This document shows, piece after piece, positions 51,355 to 59,349 of a stretch of 64,000 nucleotides of DNA. The DNA comes from Sarcina sp. DSM 11001 (GTDB taxonomy: Bacteria; Bacillota; Clostridia; Lachnospirales; Lachnospiraceae): contig NZ_FNFZ01000001.1 of the NCBI RefSeq assembly GCF_900101015.1, forward strand, positions 75,412 to 139,411. The letters run 5' to 3'. How positions within the stretch are numbered: the first letter of the stretch is position 1; each line of letters starts with the position of its first letter. A program made the position numbers and the translations under genes. The notes beneath the pieces were generated by a model, which saw only the letters and a list, made by a program, of their open reading frames with translations, was not told where the DNA came from and searched no databases.

Positions 51355-51448
51355 GCATATCTTGTATCTGACATGGAGTCGGAAATGATCGACCGCTGAG
51401 CACAACCCGTGCATCTCATTCGCGAAATGAGGACAGAGGAGGATCCTG

Positions 51449-52150
51449 TTGCTGCAGAAATATATGGATTCTAATAAAAAAAAGAACAGGAAGCACGAAG
51501 CGGCCGTACCAGGTCCGGACTGTGCAGCCGGAAAAAGCGGCCGGAAAGGGGGATCCGAAAGATGGATCCCCTTTGCTTCCTGCTGTACGACGGGACAGTT
51601 CGGACAGCTCAGGGAAGGCTTTAAACGCCATTGTGGTCCGACTGCTGCCGTCAACGTTGTCCGGATGGTGGAGAACCGGGCTGCCGCCGAAAGAGCGGAC
51701 GGCTGCTGCAGGTCTGTCAATGCACACAGGATGACACCGCAGGAGCTCTTTCTGGTCTGCGCAGACATCGGCAGACAAACACACAGCTACTGGAACGGAG
51801 ACTTCTTCGGACACTTCGGCGGGACGTCCAATTTCCTGATGCCCTGGTTCCTTCGCAGATGCCTGCGCGAGGCGGGGCTGGAAAACAAGGTGTCCGTCAG
51901 GTTCCACCCGTGGATCACTCCCGATGCTGTCGAAAAGGCCCTGAAGGACGGCGCTATCGTATACCTGGAAGTCTATTTCCATCCCAAATACAAGGATCAC
52001 CATATGATCTGCTATGCCTGCAAAAGAGAGGACGGGAAACGACAGTTTCTTCTTTCAGACGGCTGGTCGCCTGTCCCTGTCTATGTCGGGGACGAGGAGC
52101 TTGGGCACGGTCATTTTATGACGATCGAGCCAATAGACGATTTGATTTAA
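51449..52150 (+). CDS. putative papain-fold (C39-like) cysteine peptidase
   Basis: The 233-residue protein has the triad-like blocks of the papain/C39 fold in order: HCGPTAAVNV (Cys62), YKDHHMICYA (His near 188) and LLSDGWSP (Asp near 205). This suggests a cysteine peptidase or transglutaminase-like enzyme. The first 40 residues are basic and low complexity, with no signal peptide or membrane helix, so it is probably cytoplasmic. The start is TTG 51449, supported by AGGAGG 6 nt upstream; the ATG at 51464 has no site. It follows the clostripain gene by 94 bp. It could also be an inactive relative, as no close family was recognised. Confidence 0.55.
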   Translation: MLQKYMDSNKKKNRKHEAAVPGPDCAAGKSGRKGGSERWIPFASCCTTGQFGQLREGFKRHCGPTAAVNVVRMVENRAAAERADGCCRSVNAHRMTPQELFLVCADIGRQTHSYWNGDFFGHFGGTSNFLMPWFLRRCLREAGLENKVSVRFHPWITPDAVEKALKDGAIVYLEVYFHPKYKDHHMICYACKREDGKRQFLLSDGWSPVPVYVGDEELGHGHFMTIEPIDDLI

Positions 52151-52154
52151 TGGG

Positions 52155-52204
52155 AGGGCATTTTCGCAAGCGAATTCTCCCCTCGACAGGATGTGTACAG
52201 TGAC
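52155..52204 (-). repeat. dispersed palindrome family A, half copy
   Basis: Read on the minus strand, GTCACTGTACACATCCTGTC followed by GAGGGG matches the arm at 9826-9849 at 18 of 24 positions. The nearby CTTGCGAAAAT (52160-52170, minus strand) equals 9863-9873 exactly. The second arm of the palindrome is not preserved. Confidence 0.6.
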
Positions 52205-52281
52205 TTAAAGCGTGAAAAATAAAGCTGAAAATATAAAGCTGAAAATAGTTGAAAATATAAGGTTGAATGTTAAAAAAACTG

Positions 52282-52314
52282 TTGACAGCATCATGCGGAC
52301 TGTGGTAGTATACT
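52282..52314 (+). promoter_or_regulatory. promoter of tRNA-Thr
   Basis: TTGACA (52282-52287) with TAGTAT (52306-52311, 18-bp spacer) or TATACT (52309-52314, 21 bp). The better hexamer has the worse spacing, so the exact -10 is uncertain. Confidence 0.6.
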
Positions 52315-52342
52315 TTTGTTGCGGAAAACAACAAAACAATTT

Positions 52343-52415
52343 GCTGGCATAGCACAGTCGGTAGTGCGTCGCATTGGTAGTGCGGAGGTCACGAGTTCGA
52401 TTCTCGTTGCCAGCT
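52343..52415 (+). tRNA. tRNA-Thr (GGT)
   Basis: Acceptor stem GCTGGCA/TGCCAGC, D stem GCAC/GTGC, anticodon stem TCGCA/TGCGG with loop TTGGTAG (anticodon GGT at 52376-52378), T stem ACGAG/CTCGT with loop TTCGATT. The discriminator is T52415 and no CCA is encoded. It reads ACC/ACT threonine codons and matches the thrS T-box at specifier (ACC) and UGGA. Confidence 0.95.
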
Positions 52416-52422
52416 CTGAGAG

Positions 52423-52458
52423 TCCCTGAAGCCTGTTTTAAGGCTTCAGGGATTTTTT
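52423..52458 (+). terminator. intrinsic terminator of tRNA-Thr
   Basis: TCCCTGAAGCC (52423-52433) pairs with GGCTTCAGGGA (52442-52452), followed by six T residues. Confidence 0.92.
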
Positions 52459-52638
52459 GTTTTCATCCCGCCTGTTGAGCCCGGAACCGTATCGGGACTT
52501 ATGGCTTTGTGTTAAAATGAGACAGGATTAAATACAGGATTAACGAAAAGACTAAAGACGGGGTAAGAGGCGTGATCAAAGACAGGATTTGCTTCTGAAT
52601 GGATCTTGATTCAGACAGGAAAGAGAAAAGGAGAAAAA

Positions 52639-52929
52639 ATGGAAATTTATGATGCGATGTCAGCTCTTCGTGAAAAAGCACTAATGGACAGAACATTCCG
52701 GCAGAAGCTTCTGGATACATACAGGAGTGAGACACCGCTGTCGGATTTCTGCAGATTGAGTACAGAGGCAGGCATCCCTCTGTATGAAATGGACCTGCTG
52801 TCCGCGGGAGAGGATTATTATGCTGCGATGCGGCGTTCAACGAACGGAGGGGGCGAGAATTCGCCGCTGCTGACAGGGGAGGATGATTATTACGAGCTGT
52901 TTATCGAAGAGCTCAAGGGAATGGAATAA
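52639..52929 (+). CDS. small Nif11-like protein
   Basis: The 96-residue acidic protein has no signal peptide. Its first 60 residues (MEIYDAMSALREKALMD and later LCRLSTEAGIPL-type spacing) resemble the Nif11 helical fold found in leader peptides of some ribosomally made peptides and in free proteins. The second part has a Gly-rich hinge RRSTNGGGENSP and an acidic end with DDYYELFIEELKG. There is no double-Gly cleavage site with a Cys-rich core and no maturation enzyme beside it, so a peptide precursor role is not shown. AGGAG lies 7 nt before ATG 52639. Its stop region GGAATGGAATAA is echoed by GAGATGGAATAA and AATGAAATAA just downstream. Confidence 0.55.
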   Translation: MEIYDAMSALREKALMDRTFRQKLLDTYRSETPLSDFCRLSTEAGIPLYEMDLLSAGEDYYAAMRRSTNGGGENSPLLTGEDDYYELFIEELKGME

Positions 52930-53050
52930 GAGATGGAATAAATAATGAAATAAAGGAAGAGGAAGAGAATAAAGAATAAAGGAAGAGGAAAGGAATAAGG
53001 AAGGATACGACAGGAGACCTCCGGGAGAATCCAGGAAAGAATCCAGAAAA
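52930..53050. repeat. purine-rich low-complexity spacer
   Basis: Degenerate GGAATAA, GGAAGAGGAA and GAATCCAGGAAA units fill the gap to the HD-domain gene, including three AGAATCCAG copies near 53010-53060. Confidence 0.6.
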
Positions 53051-53097
53051 GAATCCAGGAAACGGCAGGAATATAGGAATACACGAAGGAGCTAGAT

Positions 53098-53811
53098 ATG
53101 CTTTATACGAATCTGACGCAGAGGGCTATGGATATCTGTTTTAAGGCACACAGCGGGCAGAGAGACAAAGGGAATATGCCCTATGTGTTCCATCCCTTTC
53201 ATCTGGCAGAGGAAATGGAAACGGAGGATGAGGTCTGTACAGCGCTTCTGCACGATGTGGCGGAGGATACGAAATTGACTCTGGAGATGCTTGCGGCTAA
53301 AGGATTTCCGCCGGCAGTCATGGAAGCCCTTACCCTTCTCACGCACGCTGATGACACACCTTATCTGGATTATGTGCGCCGCCTGAAAGACAATCCCCTT
53401 GCCGCCCGGGTGAAGCTGGCGGACCTGCGCCACAACAGCACAGCCGGACGGCTCAAGACCATGGGGGATAAAGAAATTGCGAGAATGAAGAAATATCTCC
53501 GCGCCCAGGCAATCCTGACTGGAGGAGAAGCGGACCTTGAGAAGATGACCCTGAAACTGACCTGCCGGATCCCTTATCTGGAAAAAGAAACAAATACAGG
53601 AGAGGGGGAAACAGAGATCCCAAAAGGGCAGGAGAGATCAGCCCTCCTGACCGTTTTTCTGAAACCGGACGGAAAGGTTAAGAAGTATGTCCTCTCCCTG
53701 CCGGATGCAGAGGAGGAACAGACTTATACTTCTGATGAGGAACTGCTTGAGGAAATCCAGCAGGAACAGTTGTCTGTTGCAAAGACCTTCGGGTTCATTT
53801 CCAGAAAATGA
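53098..53811 (+). CDS. HD-domain phosphohydrolase, RelA/SpoT-hydrolase-like
   Basis: The 237-residue protein has an N-terminal HD domain (about 1-150) of the RelA/SpoT/MESH1 type: HSGQRDKGNMPYVFHPFHLA, LLHDVAEDT (the HD pair), DNPLAARVKLADLRHN. These metal-binding residues suggest hydrolysis of a phosphorylated nucleotide such as (p)ppGpp, though no synthetase domain is present and the substrate is unproved. The C-terminal 80 residues are not recognised. AAGGAG lies 7 nt before ATG 53098. It could be a small alarmone hydrolase or a diverged HD enzyme. Confidence 0.8.
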   Translation: MLYTNLTQRAMDICFKAHSGQRDKGNMPYVFHPFHLAEEMETEDEVCTALLHDVAEDTKLTLEMLAAKGFPPAVMEALTLLTHADDTPYLDYVRRLKDNPLAARVKLADLRHNSTAGRLKTMGDKEIARMKKYLRAQAILTGGEADLEKMTLKLTCRIPYLEKETNTGEGETEIPKGQERSALLTVFLKPDGKVKKYVLSLPDAEEEQTYTSDEELLEEIQQEQLSVAKTFGFISRK

Positions 53812-53910
53812 CCGAATAACAGGACTTGCTTTATCCGAATAACAGTGCTGGATTGATTGAATAACAGTAGCTGCCTTGATTGAATAACAGGAGCTGCCTT
53901 GACTCAAAAA

Positions 53911-53947
53911 CAGGAGCTGCCGCTTTATTGGAAAGCGGCAGCTCCTG
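53911..53947 (-). terminator. terminator of the leftward sufB operon
   Basis: CAGGAGCTGCCGCTTT (53911-53926) pairs perfectly with AAAGCGGCAGCTCCTG (53932-53947), 16 bp. On the minus strand the stem is followed by TTTTTGAG, so it terminates leftward transcription; on the plus strand no T-tract follows. The arm sequence AGGAGCTGCC is itself part of a 25-nt repeat at 53855-53920. Confidence 0.8.
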
Positions 53948-53966
53948 CTATAATCTGGCTTATTTA

Positions 53967-54083
53967 ATCTGGTTTTTTAATCGCAATTCTTGTTTTGATC
54001 TGGATCTGGTTTTTTAATCGCAATTCCTGTTTTGATCTGGATCTGGTTTTTTAATCGCAATTCTTGTTTTGATCTGGATCTGT
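53967..54083. repeat. 37-nt tandem repeat, about 3.2 copies
   Basis: ATCTGGTTTTTTAATCGCAA begins at 53967, 54004 and 54041, and a partial copy at 54078, exactly 37 nt apart and almost identical. The array runs up to the stop codon of the sufB-like gene on the minus strand. Confidence 0.92.
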
Positions 54084-54084
54084 T

Positions 54085-55020
54085 TTATTTCAGGAATCCG
54101 TTGATGATCTGTTCCTCAGCTTCCGCTTTGGTCAGGCCGAGGGTCATGAGTTTGATGATCTGTTCACCGGCGATCTTGCCGATCGCTGCTTCGTGGACGA
54201 GGGCGGCTTCGGTACTGTTGGCTTCGAGGGAAGGGACAGCGAGGATCCGGCCATTGTCCATGATGATGGAATCGCACTCAGTGTGTCCGCTGCAGGCGGC
54301 GTTGCCGACGACACAAAGGTCAAGCTTCTGGAAGGAATTGTCGCGGGCAACGGAACGGGAGACGACATCCGCGCTGGAGCCGTCGCCTTTGAGATCGACA
54401 TGGTAGATGCTGTAGGCGTCCTGGGTGCCGTGGGTCATGAGGCGCTCATGTACAACGAGGCGCGCTCCGGCCTTCAGCTCAGCCTTTGTATCCCGCTTTG
54501 TGGAGTCGACGCCCTTGATCTGGACCATTTCCATCTCCATGGTGCTGTCTTCTTCCATATAGACTTCCGTACCCGGATTGAGGAGACGTTTGCCGGTTCC
54601 GTCGCCGGAACCATAGTGCTTTTCTACATATTTGACTTTGGAGCCTTTGCCGATGAAAAAGCGGTGTATTCCGTCGTGCTGGGAATCCTGGGTTCCGCAG
54701 TTGTCAATACCGCAGCCTGCCACGATGACGACATCGCAGTCCTCTCCGATGAAAAAGTCGTTGTAGACGACTTCCTTGAGGCCGCTCTGGTTCAAGACGA
54801 CGGGAATATGGACGCTTTCGTTTTTGGTGCCCGGCTTGATCTTGATGTCGATACCGGAGCCATTCTCCTTGGAGACGATATCAATGTTCGCGGTGGTATT
54901 GCGGATGGCGAGTTCGCCGTTCGCGCGGATATTGACGGCACCTTCAGGCACCTTGTGGAGGTCGGCGACTTCCATCAGCAGTCTTTTCTGGATCTCATCT
55001 ATTTCTTTTATTTTCAGCAT
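54085..55020 (-). CDS. sufB: SufB/SufD-type Fe-S cluster scaffold (SmsB-like)
   Basis: The 311-residue protein belongs to the SufB/SufD family in its short form. It has the beta-helix core with HDGIHRFFIGKGSKVKYVEKHYG, the family signature SVARDNSFQKLD, and the C-terminal block HEAAIGKIAGEQIIKLMTLGL, with conserved Cys in GCGIDNCGTQ and ACSGHTECDS. Paired with the adjacent ATPase it fits the minimal two-gene SmsCB iron-sulfur assembly system. GGAG lies 8 nt before ATG 55020. It is the last gene of a DUF134-sufC-sufB operon. No cysteine desulfurase gene is in the window. Confidence 0.88.
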   Translation of the reverse strand: MLKIKEIDEIQKRLLMEVADLHKVPEGAVNIRANGELAIRNTTANIDIVSKENGSGIDIKIKPGTKNESVHIPVVLNQSGLKEVVYNDFFIGEDCDVVIVAGCGIDNCGTQDSQHDGIHRFFIGKGSKVKYVEKHYGSGDGTGKRLLNPGTEVYMEEDSTMEMEMVQIKGVDSTKRDTKAELKAGARLVVHERLMTHGTQDAYSIYHVDLKGDGSSADVVSRSVARDNSFQKLDLCVVGNAACSGHTECDSIIMDNGRILAVPSLEANSTEAALVHEAAIGKIAGEQIIKLMTLGLTKAEAEEQIINGFLK

Positions 55021-55054
55021 GTCTTTTCTCCATTTGTTGGTTTAGCGCAGCAGT

Positions 55055-55801
55055 TTATTTGGATTTCAGGATTTTGCAGGCCTCGACTGCCGAGGGAGTG
55101 CCGATCAGGGCGGGGAGGATCTCCTCTCTGGGGCCGCTGGCATCGATCCGTCCATCCCTGAGGACCACGATCTCATCAGCGATCTCGAGGATACGCTCCT
55201 GATGGGAGATGATCATGATGGAACTGTCGTGGATCTGTGCGCGCATTTTTTCAAAGACCTGAATGAGGTTCTGGAAGCTCCACAGGTCGATCCCGGCCTC
55301 GGGCTCGTCAAAGACGGAGAGCCGGGTGCTGCGGGCGAGTACAGTGGCGATCTCGATGCGCTTGAGTTCGCCGCCGGAGAGACTGGCGTTGACTTCGCGG
55401 TTGATATAATCCTTGGCGCACAGGCCGACCTCGGCCAGGTACTGGCAGGCGTCAGCAACTGTCATTTTCTTTCCGGCTGCCAGCCGTATGAGGTCGAGCA
55501 CCTGGATCCCCTTAAACCGGACAGGCTGCTGGAAAGCAAAACTGATCCCGGCTTTTGCCCGTTCCGTGACGTTAAGATCTGTAATGTCCTTTCCATCAAG
55601 GAGAATGCGGCCGGATGTGGGTTTCTCGATACCGGCAATGATCTTGGCCAGAGTAGATTTGCCTCCGCCGTTGGGGCCGGTGATCACGACGAACCGGTTG
55701 TCCCCGACGGTGAGGCTGATGTCGTTGAGGATCTCTTTATTGACAGAGCCGCCGCCATTGTCTTCGGTGACGCCAAACGAAATATTCTGAAGTTCCAGCA
55801 T
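55055..55801 (-). CDS. sufC: SufC-type ATPase (SmsC-like)
   Basis: The 248-residue ABC ATPase energises Fe-S cluster assembly on the SufB-like partner. It has Walker A GPNGGGKST, the Q loop in FAFQQPVRFKG, the signature LSGGELKR, Walker B LSVFDEPEAGID and the switch His in ISHQERIL, all in the order of SufC. No membrane partner is nearby, which argues against a transporter. ATG 55801 has GGAGG 6 nt upstream; an ATG 15 nt earlier would swallow that site. The sufB-like gene starts 34 bp downstream. Confidence 0.9.
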   Translation of the reverse strand: MLELQNISFGVTEDNGGGSVNKEILNDISLTVGDNRFVVITGPNGGGKSTLAKIIAGIEKPTSGRILLDGKDITDLNVTERAKAGISFAFQQPVRFKGIQVLDLIRLAAGKKMTVADACQYLAEVGLCAKDYINREVNASLSGGELKRIEIATVLARSTRLSVFDEPEAGIDLWSFQNLIQVFEKMRAQIHDSSIMIISHQERILEIADEIVVLRDGRIDASGPREEILPALIGTPSAVEACKILKSK

Positions 55802-55820
55802 GTTTTTCCTCCACACTATT

Positions 55821-56300
55821 TTAATGATGTTCTGTTTTATCTTTGTCTTTAGTCATGTCTCTTGATACGCCTGCAGCGATGGAAGAATGGGTTCCGGCTG
55901 TGTCAGGCATCTGTCCGTCGGTGTGCTCTGTGACATGGTTTTCCTCCCTGCGGGTGCAGGAGTCGAGAAAGCAGTCATCCCGTCCTCCTTTGCACAGTTC
56001 CCAGCTGCCGCCTTCGATGATCAGGTCTTTGCCGCAGACTATGGCTTCAGCAACTTTTTTTCGCGCGGATTCGCAGATCTCTGTTGCGGTTGTCCGGGAA
56101 ATATTCATCTGAGAGGCGCATGCACTGTGCGTGAGTCCCTCGTAATCCACCAGACGCAGCACTTCATACTCATCAACCGTAAGAATAACGGCATTCTGCA
56201 GACTGGAGGGATCCGCCCGGGGACCAGCGAAGGGAGCAGGTCCAAAGCGGATAACACCCGGAATATTGCAGATCCGGCGGCTTTTCTGCGGCCTTGCCAT
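55821..56300 (-). CDS. DUF134 family DNA-binding protein
   Basis: The 159-residue protein has the DUF134 (UPF0251) domain in its first 100 residues: MARPxKxRRI start, then a helix-turn-helix (VLRLVDYEGLTHSACASQMNISRTT is the recognition region, with the usual ISRTT) and an LIIEGG-type strand. The C-terminal 55 residues are polar and variable, with Cys in CKGGRDDCFLDSC. The family is presumed to bind DNA. It is the first gene of the sufC-sufB operon, 19 bp before sufC, so it may sense iron-sulfur status and regulate its own operon. AGGAG lies 7 nt before ATG 56300; an upstream in-frame start is not conserved. Confidence 0.85.
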   Translation of the reverse strand: MARPQKSRRICNIPGVIRFGPAPFAGPRADPSSLQNAVILTVDEYEVLRLVDYEGLTHSACASQMNISRTTATEICESARKKVAEAIVCGKDLIIEGGSWELCKGGRDDCFLDSCTRREENHVTEHTDGQMPDTAGTHSSIAAGVSRDMTKDKDKTEHH

Positions 56301-56780
56301 AGTACTTCTCCTCTTTATAGACAGGTTGCGAAACTCCCTATAACAAAAAGACACAGTGTTTCATGGTCACACTCTGTTCAGGGTGTGATCGGAAACGCTT
56401 GTAATTTGGAAACGATTGTTATTGTTATTGAAAGCATTCGATACCCGATGACAGTTCGGTACAGGGAACAGACCTTGTACAGATTATTTTCGACATAAGT
56501 CGATTATAGGGAAGGAATATATGGTTTGTCCATGCTAATTGCAGCCGGAGCCGATTTTTTAAAATACCTTTCCTGATAATGCGCATTTTGATAACCGGTA
56601 CAGCCGTACCGGAGGCAGGGGACGCCATCATCGGTAACTTTCGTAACTTTCAGGATGCCCCGCGTGTGAGGGAGCAGATTATAAAAGGGCGGGGCTAGAC
56701 CGGCTGTCACAATCAGCAGCTTTATGAATAACCCGCAATATGATATCATCGGGACAGAACGTGTCAAAGAGGAGGCTGAC
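56301..56780. promoter_or_regulatory. divergent gap before the suf operon and fruK
   Basis: TCACAC (56367-56372) and GTGTGA (56383-56388) form an inverted repeat 67 bp upstream of the DUF134 start, a candidate operator. CCGGTAC (56595-56601) and GTACCGG (56606-56612) form a hairpin. GTAACTTTC is repeated at about 56634 and 56643. I see no supported gene and no known riboswitch. Confidence 0.45.
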
Positions 56781-56813
56781 GCAAAGACAGCGCAAAGACA
56801 GCGCAAAGACAGC
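56781..56813. repeat. 11-nt tandem repeat x3
   Basis: GCAAAGACAGC occurs at 56781, 56792 and 56803, perfect, in the leader of the fruK-like gene. Confidence 0.9.
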
Positions 56814-56942
56814 GCGGACAGTTACCGCACGTAAAAAGACAAACAGAGGAATCGTCAGGAAATGGTGTGACTCGGGAATGATGACGATTTGGCAGTTTTA
56901 ACTTTAAAAATGATTGAGACAGCACACTAGCGGAGGACAGAA

Positions 56943-57848
56943 ATGATATATACTGTGACGTTTAATCCGTCCCTTGATTATATTGTCGGTGTAGAAAATT
57001 TCAGGGCTGGTGAGATCAACCGCACCAGGTCCGAAAAGCTTCTGCCGGGAGGCAAGGGACTCAATGTCTCCATGGTTTTGTCCAACCTGGGACACAACAG
57101 CGTGGCACTGGGGTTTCTCGCAGGTTTTACCGGGCGGGAGATCGAGAGCAGGATGCGGGAGTTTGGCTGCATGACCGATTTTATCCATGTTGAGGAAGGT
57201 TTTTCCCGTATCAACTGCAAGATCATGTCTGATCAGGAGACGGCGGTCAACGGACAGGGACCAAAGATCAGCCGGAAGGATATTGAAGTGCTGGGCAGGA
57301 AACTCGACAAGCTGCAGGCGGGAGATATCCTTGTGATTTCCGGGAGTATTCCCAACACCCTTCCAGAGAATATGTACGAACGGATCCTCTGCAGGCTGGA
57401 CGGCAGAGGAATCGAGACCGTAGTGGATGCGGAGGGGAGTCTTCTGACCAATGTGCTGAAGTACCATCCCTTCCTGATCAAGCCCAATCACCATGAACTG
57501 GGCGCGATCTTTGGGGTGACCCTGAAGACCCATGAAGAAGTCATACCCTGGGCAAAGCTGCTCCAGGAGCAGGGCGCACGCAACGTGCTGGTGTCCATGG
57601 GCAGTCACGGGGCAGTGCCCATAACAGAGGACGGGCAGACCTACAAAGAGGACGCTCCCCGGATCAAGGCAGTAAACACCGTCGGGGCCGGGGATTCCAT
57701 GGTGGCAGGCTTTATTGCCGGTTATGTGGAATCCGGTGACTTCGAAAAGGCATTCAGACTCGGACAGGCTGCGGGCAGTGCCAGTGCTGCCTCTGTGGAA
57801 CTTGCGACCGGGGAAGAGGTCCGCAGGTTAGTATCTGCCGGTGAATAA
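56943..57848 (+). CDS. fruK: 1-phosphofructokinase (PfkB family)
   Basis: The 301-residue PfkB-family kinase phosphorylates fructose-1-phosphate or a similar hexose phosphate (tagatose-6-phosphate in LacC). It has the start TVTFNPSLDYI typical of FruK/LacC, LLPGGKGLNVS near residue 34, and the catalytic NTVGAGDSMVAGF with its Asp near residue 247. The usual fruR and PTS fruA genes are not next to it, so the sugar is not fixed by context. GGAGG lies 6 nt before the ATG. Confidence 0.88.
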   Translation: MIYTVTFNPSLDYIVGVENFRAGEINRTRSEKLLPGGKGLNVSMVLSNLGHNSVALGFLAGFTGREIESRMREFGCMTDFIHVEEGFSRINCKIMSDQETAVNGQGPKISRKDIEVLGRKLDKLQAGDILVISGSIPNTLPENMYERILCRLDGRGIETVVDAEGSLLTNVLKYHPFLIKPNHHELGAIFGVTLKTHEEVIPWAKLLQEQGARNVLVSMGSHGAVPITEDGQTYKEDAPRIKAVNTVGAGDSMVAGFIAGYVESGDFEKAFRLGQAAGSASAASVELATGEEVRRLVSAGE

Positions 57849-57890
57849 GATGCAGAAAAAGATGAGGAAAAATGAGAAAAAGATGAAAAA

Positions 57891-57936
57891 AACTCCCGCG
57901 AAACGGTCAGGTGTCTGATGATGTCTCGCGGGAGTT
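57891..57936 (-). terminator. terminator of the glgC-glgD operon
   Basis: AACTCCCGCGA (57891-57901) pairs with TCGCGGGAGTT (57926-57936). On the minus strand the stem is followed by a run of T (the plus-strand A-tract at 57886-57892), so it stops leftward transcription; it may also slow the plus strand. Between it and glgD lie AGGGCCTTATCCC repeats about 24 nt apart (58044-58100). Confidence 0.8.
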
Positions 57937-58118
57937 ATTTCATCGTAAAAAACGGGATGATATCTGTCTGAAAAACGGGATTTTATATCTCCGTCAGGGC
58001 TTTAGCCTTTTTTCAGAGCCGTATCCCCTTTGTCAGGGGGCAGAGTATTATCCCCTTTCAGGGCCTTATCCCTTTGTTCCAGGGCCTTATCCCTTCTTTC
58101 GGGGTATTTTTCAGAGTA

Positions 58119-59228
58119 TTACAGAATATCGCTGCGTTTGATGTATCCGGGCTGGTCGGGCTCAGCAAGGATCTTGTTTTCATGGATGACCTTTGCGTAT
58201 TTGTCGACGATCTGGTTCTGCAGGACGACATTTTCACCGATCTCGGAATGTGCATTGACAACACAGCCTTTGATGACGGCACCCTTGCCGATGGTAACGC
58301 CGCGCCCGATGACGGAATCCTCAACGGATCCGCGGATCTCGCAGCCGTTGGAAACAAGGGAGTTCTTGACTACGGCTTCATCATAGAACTGGGACGGGCA
58401 GGAATCGGAAGTCCTGGTATAGATCGGCCAGTCCGCAGTGAAGAGGGAAGCGGCTTCATCAAAATCGATGAGGTTCATATTTGCCTTGTAATAGGTCTCA
58501 AGGCTGGTGATGGGAGCAAAGAAGCCGTGGTGCTCAACTCCGCGCACATCGAGCTCGCCGCATTTTGCGTTGACGATGTTGGCGAGTGTGTAGACAGAGG
58601 ATGTCTGGTGTGCCGCATCCATCAGGTCGAGAAGGAGATCCTTCTTCATGATGAAGGATTCCATGAACATGTCCTTGTTGTCCTCATCACCGAGGTTGGG
58701 GGCGATACCCTTTACCTTATCGCCGTCCAGCTCGAGGGTATTGCAGGTGGTGTAGCCCTCCTTCGCGTCAAATACCTTGTGGTAGAGGAGGGTAATGTCC
58801 GCGCCGGATTTGGCGTGCTGCTGGAGCAGCTCGTCATAGTTCTGGGTGAAAATCATGCAGCTGGGCGCGATCACGACGTACTCCTGCGACTGTTTGCGGA
58901 TGTATTCAATGTTCGAGAAGAACGAATTGATATTGGTGTTGTAGATAGGATTGACCAGTTCCTCGTCGGGGACGACGATTTGGATCTTACCGCGCTTGGA
59001 GTTGATGTTGTAATGACGGCCGGTACCGATGTGTGCGACCAGGGACCGGGGCTTTTTGGTGATATAAACCTGAATATTATTAATACCGCTGTTGCTCAGG
59101 TTGGAAATCGGAAAGTCGATCACACGGAACCTGCCGAGGAATGAGAAAGCTCCGATCGAGCGGTAGTTCTGCATTCCTTCAACCTTGTGCTGCGGGGAAG
59201 ATGTAACGATACCAAATGCTTTTGCCAT
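58119..59228 (-). CDS. glgD: glucose-1-phosphate adenylyltransferase, GlgD subunit
   Basis: GlgD is the partner subunit of the ADP-glucose pyrophosphorylase that starts bacterial glycogen synthesis. The 369-residue protein has the nucleotidyltransferase fold (FRVIDFPISNLSNSGI) but lacks the GGRGxRL substrate loop present in GlgC; its start reads GIVTSSPQH. The C-terminal left-handed beta-helix shows hexapeptide repeats (SVIGRGVTIGKGAVIKGCVV). Subunits like this are regulatory in Firmicutes. AGGAGG lies 6 nt before ATG 59228. It follows glgC in one operon. Confidence 0.94.
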   Translation of the reverse strand: MAKAFGIVTSSPQHKVEGMQNYRSIGAFSFLGRFRVIDFPISNLSNSGINNIQVYITKKPRSLVAHIGTGRHYNINSKRGKIQIVVPDEELVNPIYNTNINSFFSNIEYIRKQSQEYVVIAPSCMIFTQNYDELLQQHAKSGADITLLYHKVFDAKEGYTTCNTLELDGDKVKGIAPNLGDEDNKDMFMESFIMKKDLLLDLMDAAHQTSSVYTLANIVNAKCGELDVRGVEHHGFFAPITSLETYYKANMNLIDFDEAASLFTADWPIYTRTSDSCPSQFYDEAVVKNSLVSNGCEIRGSVEDSVIGRGVTIGKGAVIKGCVVNAHSEIGENVVLQNQIVDKYAKVIHENKILAEPDQPGYIKRSDIL

Positions 59229-59349
59229 TGTTTCCTCCTTATGGTAGCGCCTTGCGCTGAATACGATTGACCATCATGGAAGCGCTTTACGCTGAATATC
59301 GTTTCCTGTCACCACACGTTGAACAGTGTGCGGGCAGTAACGAAAAATC

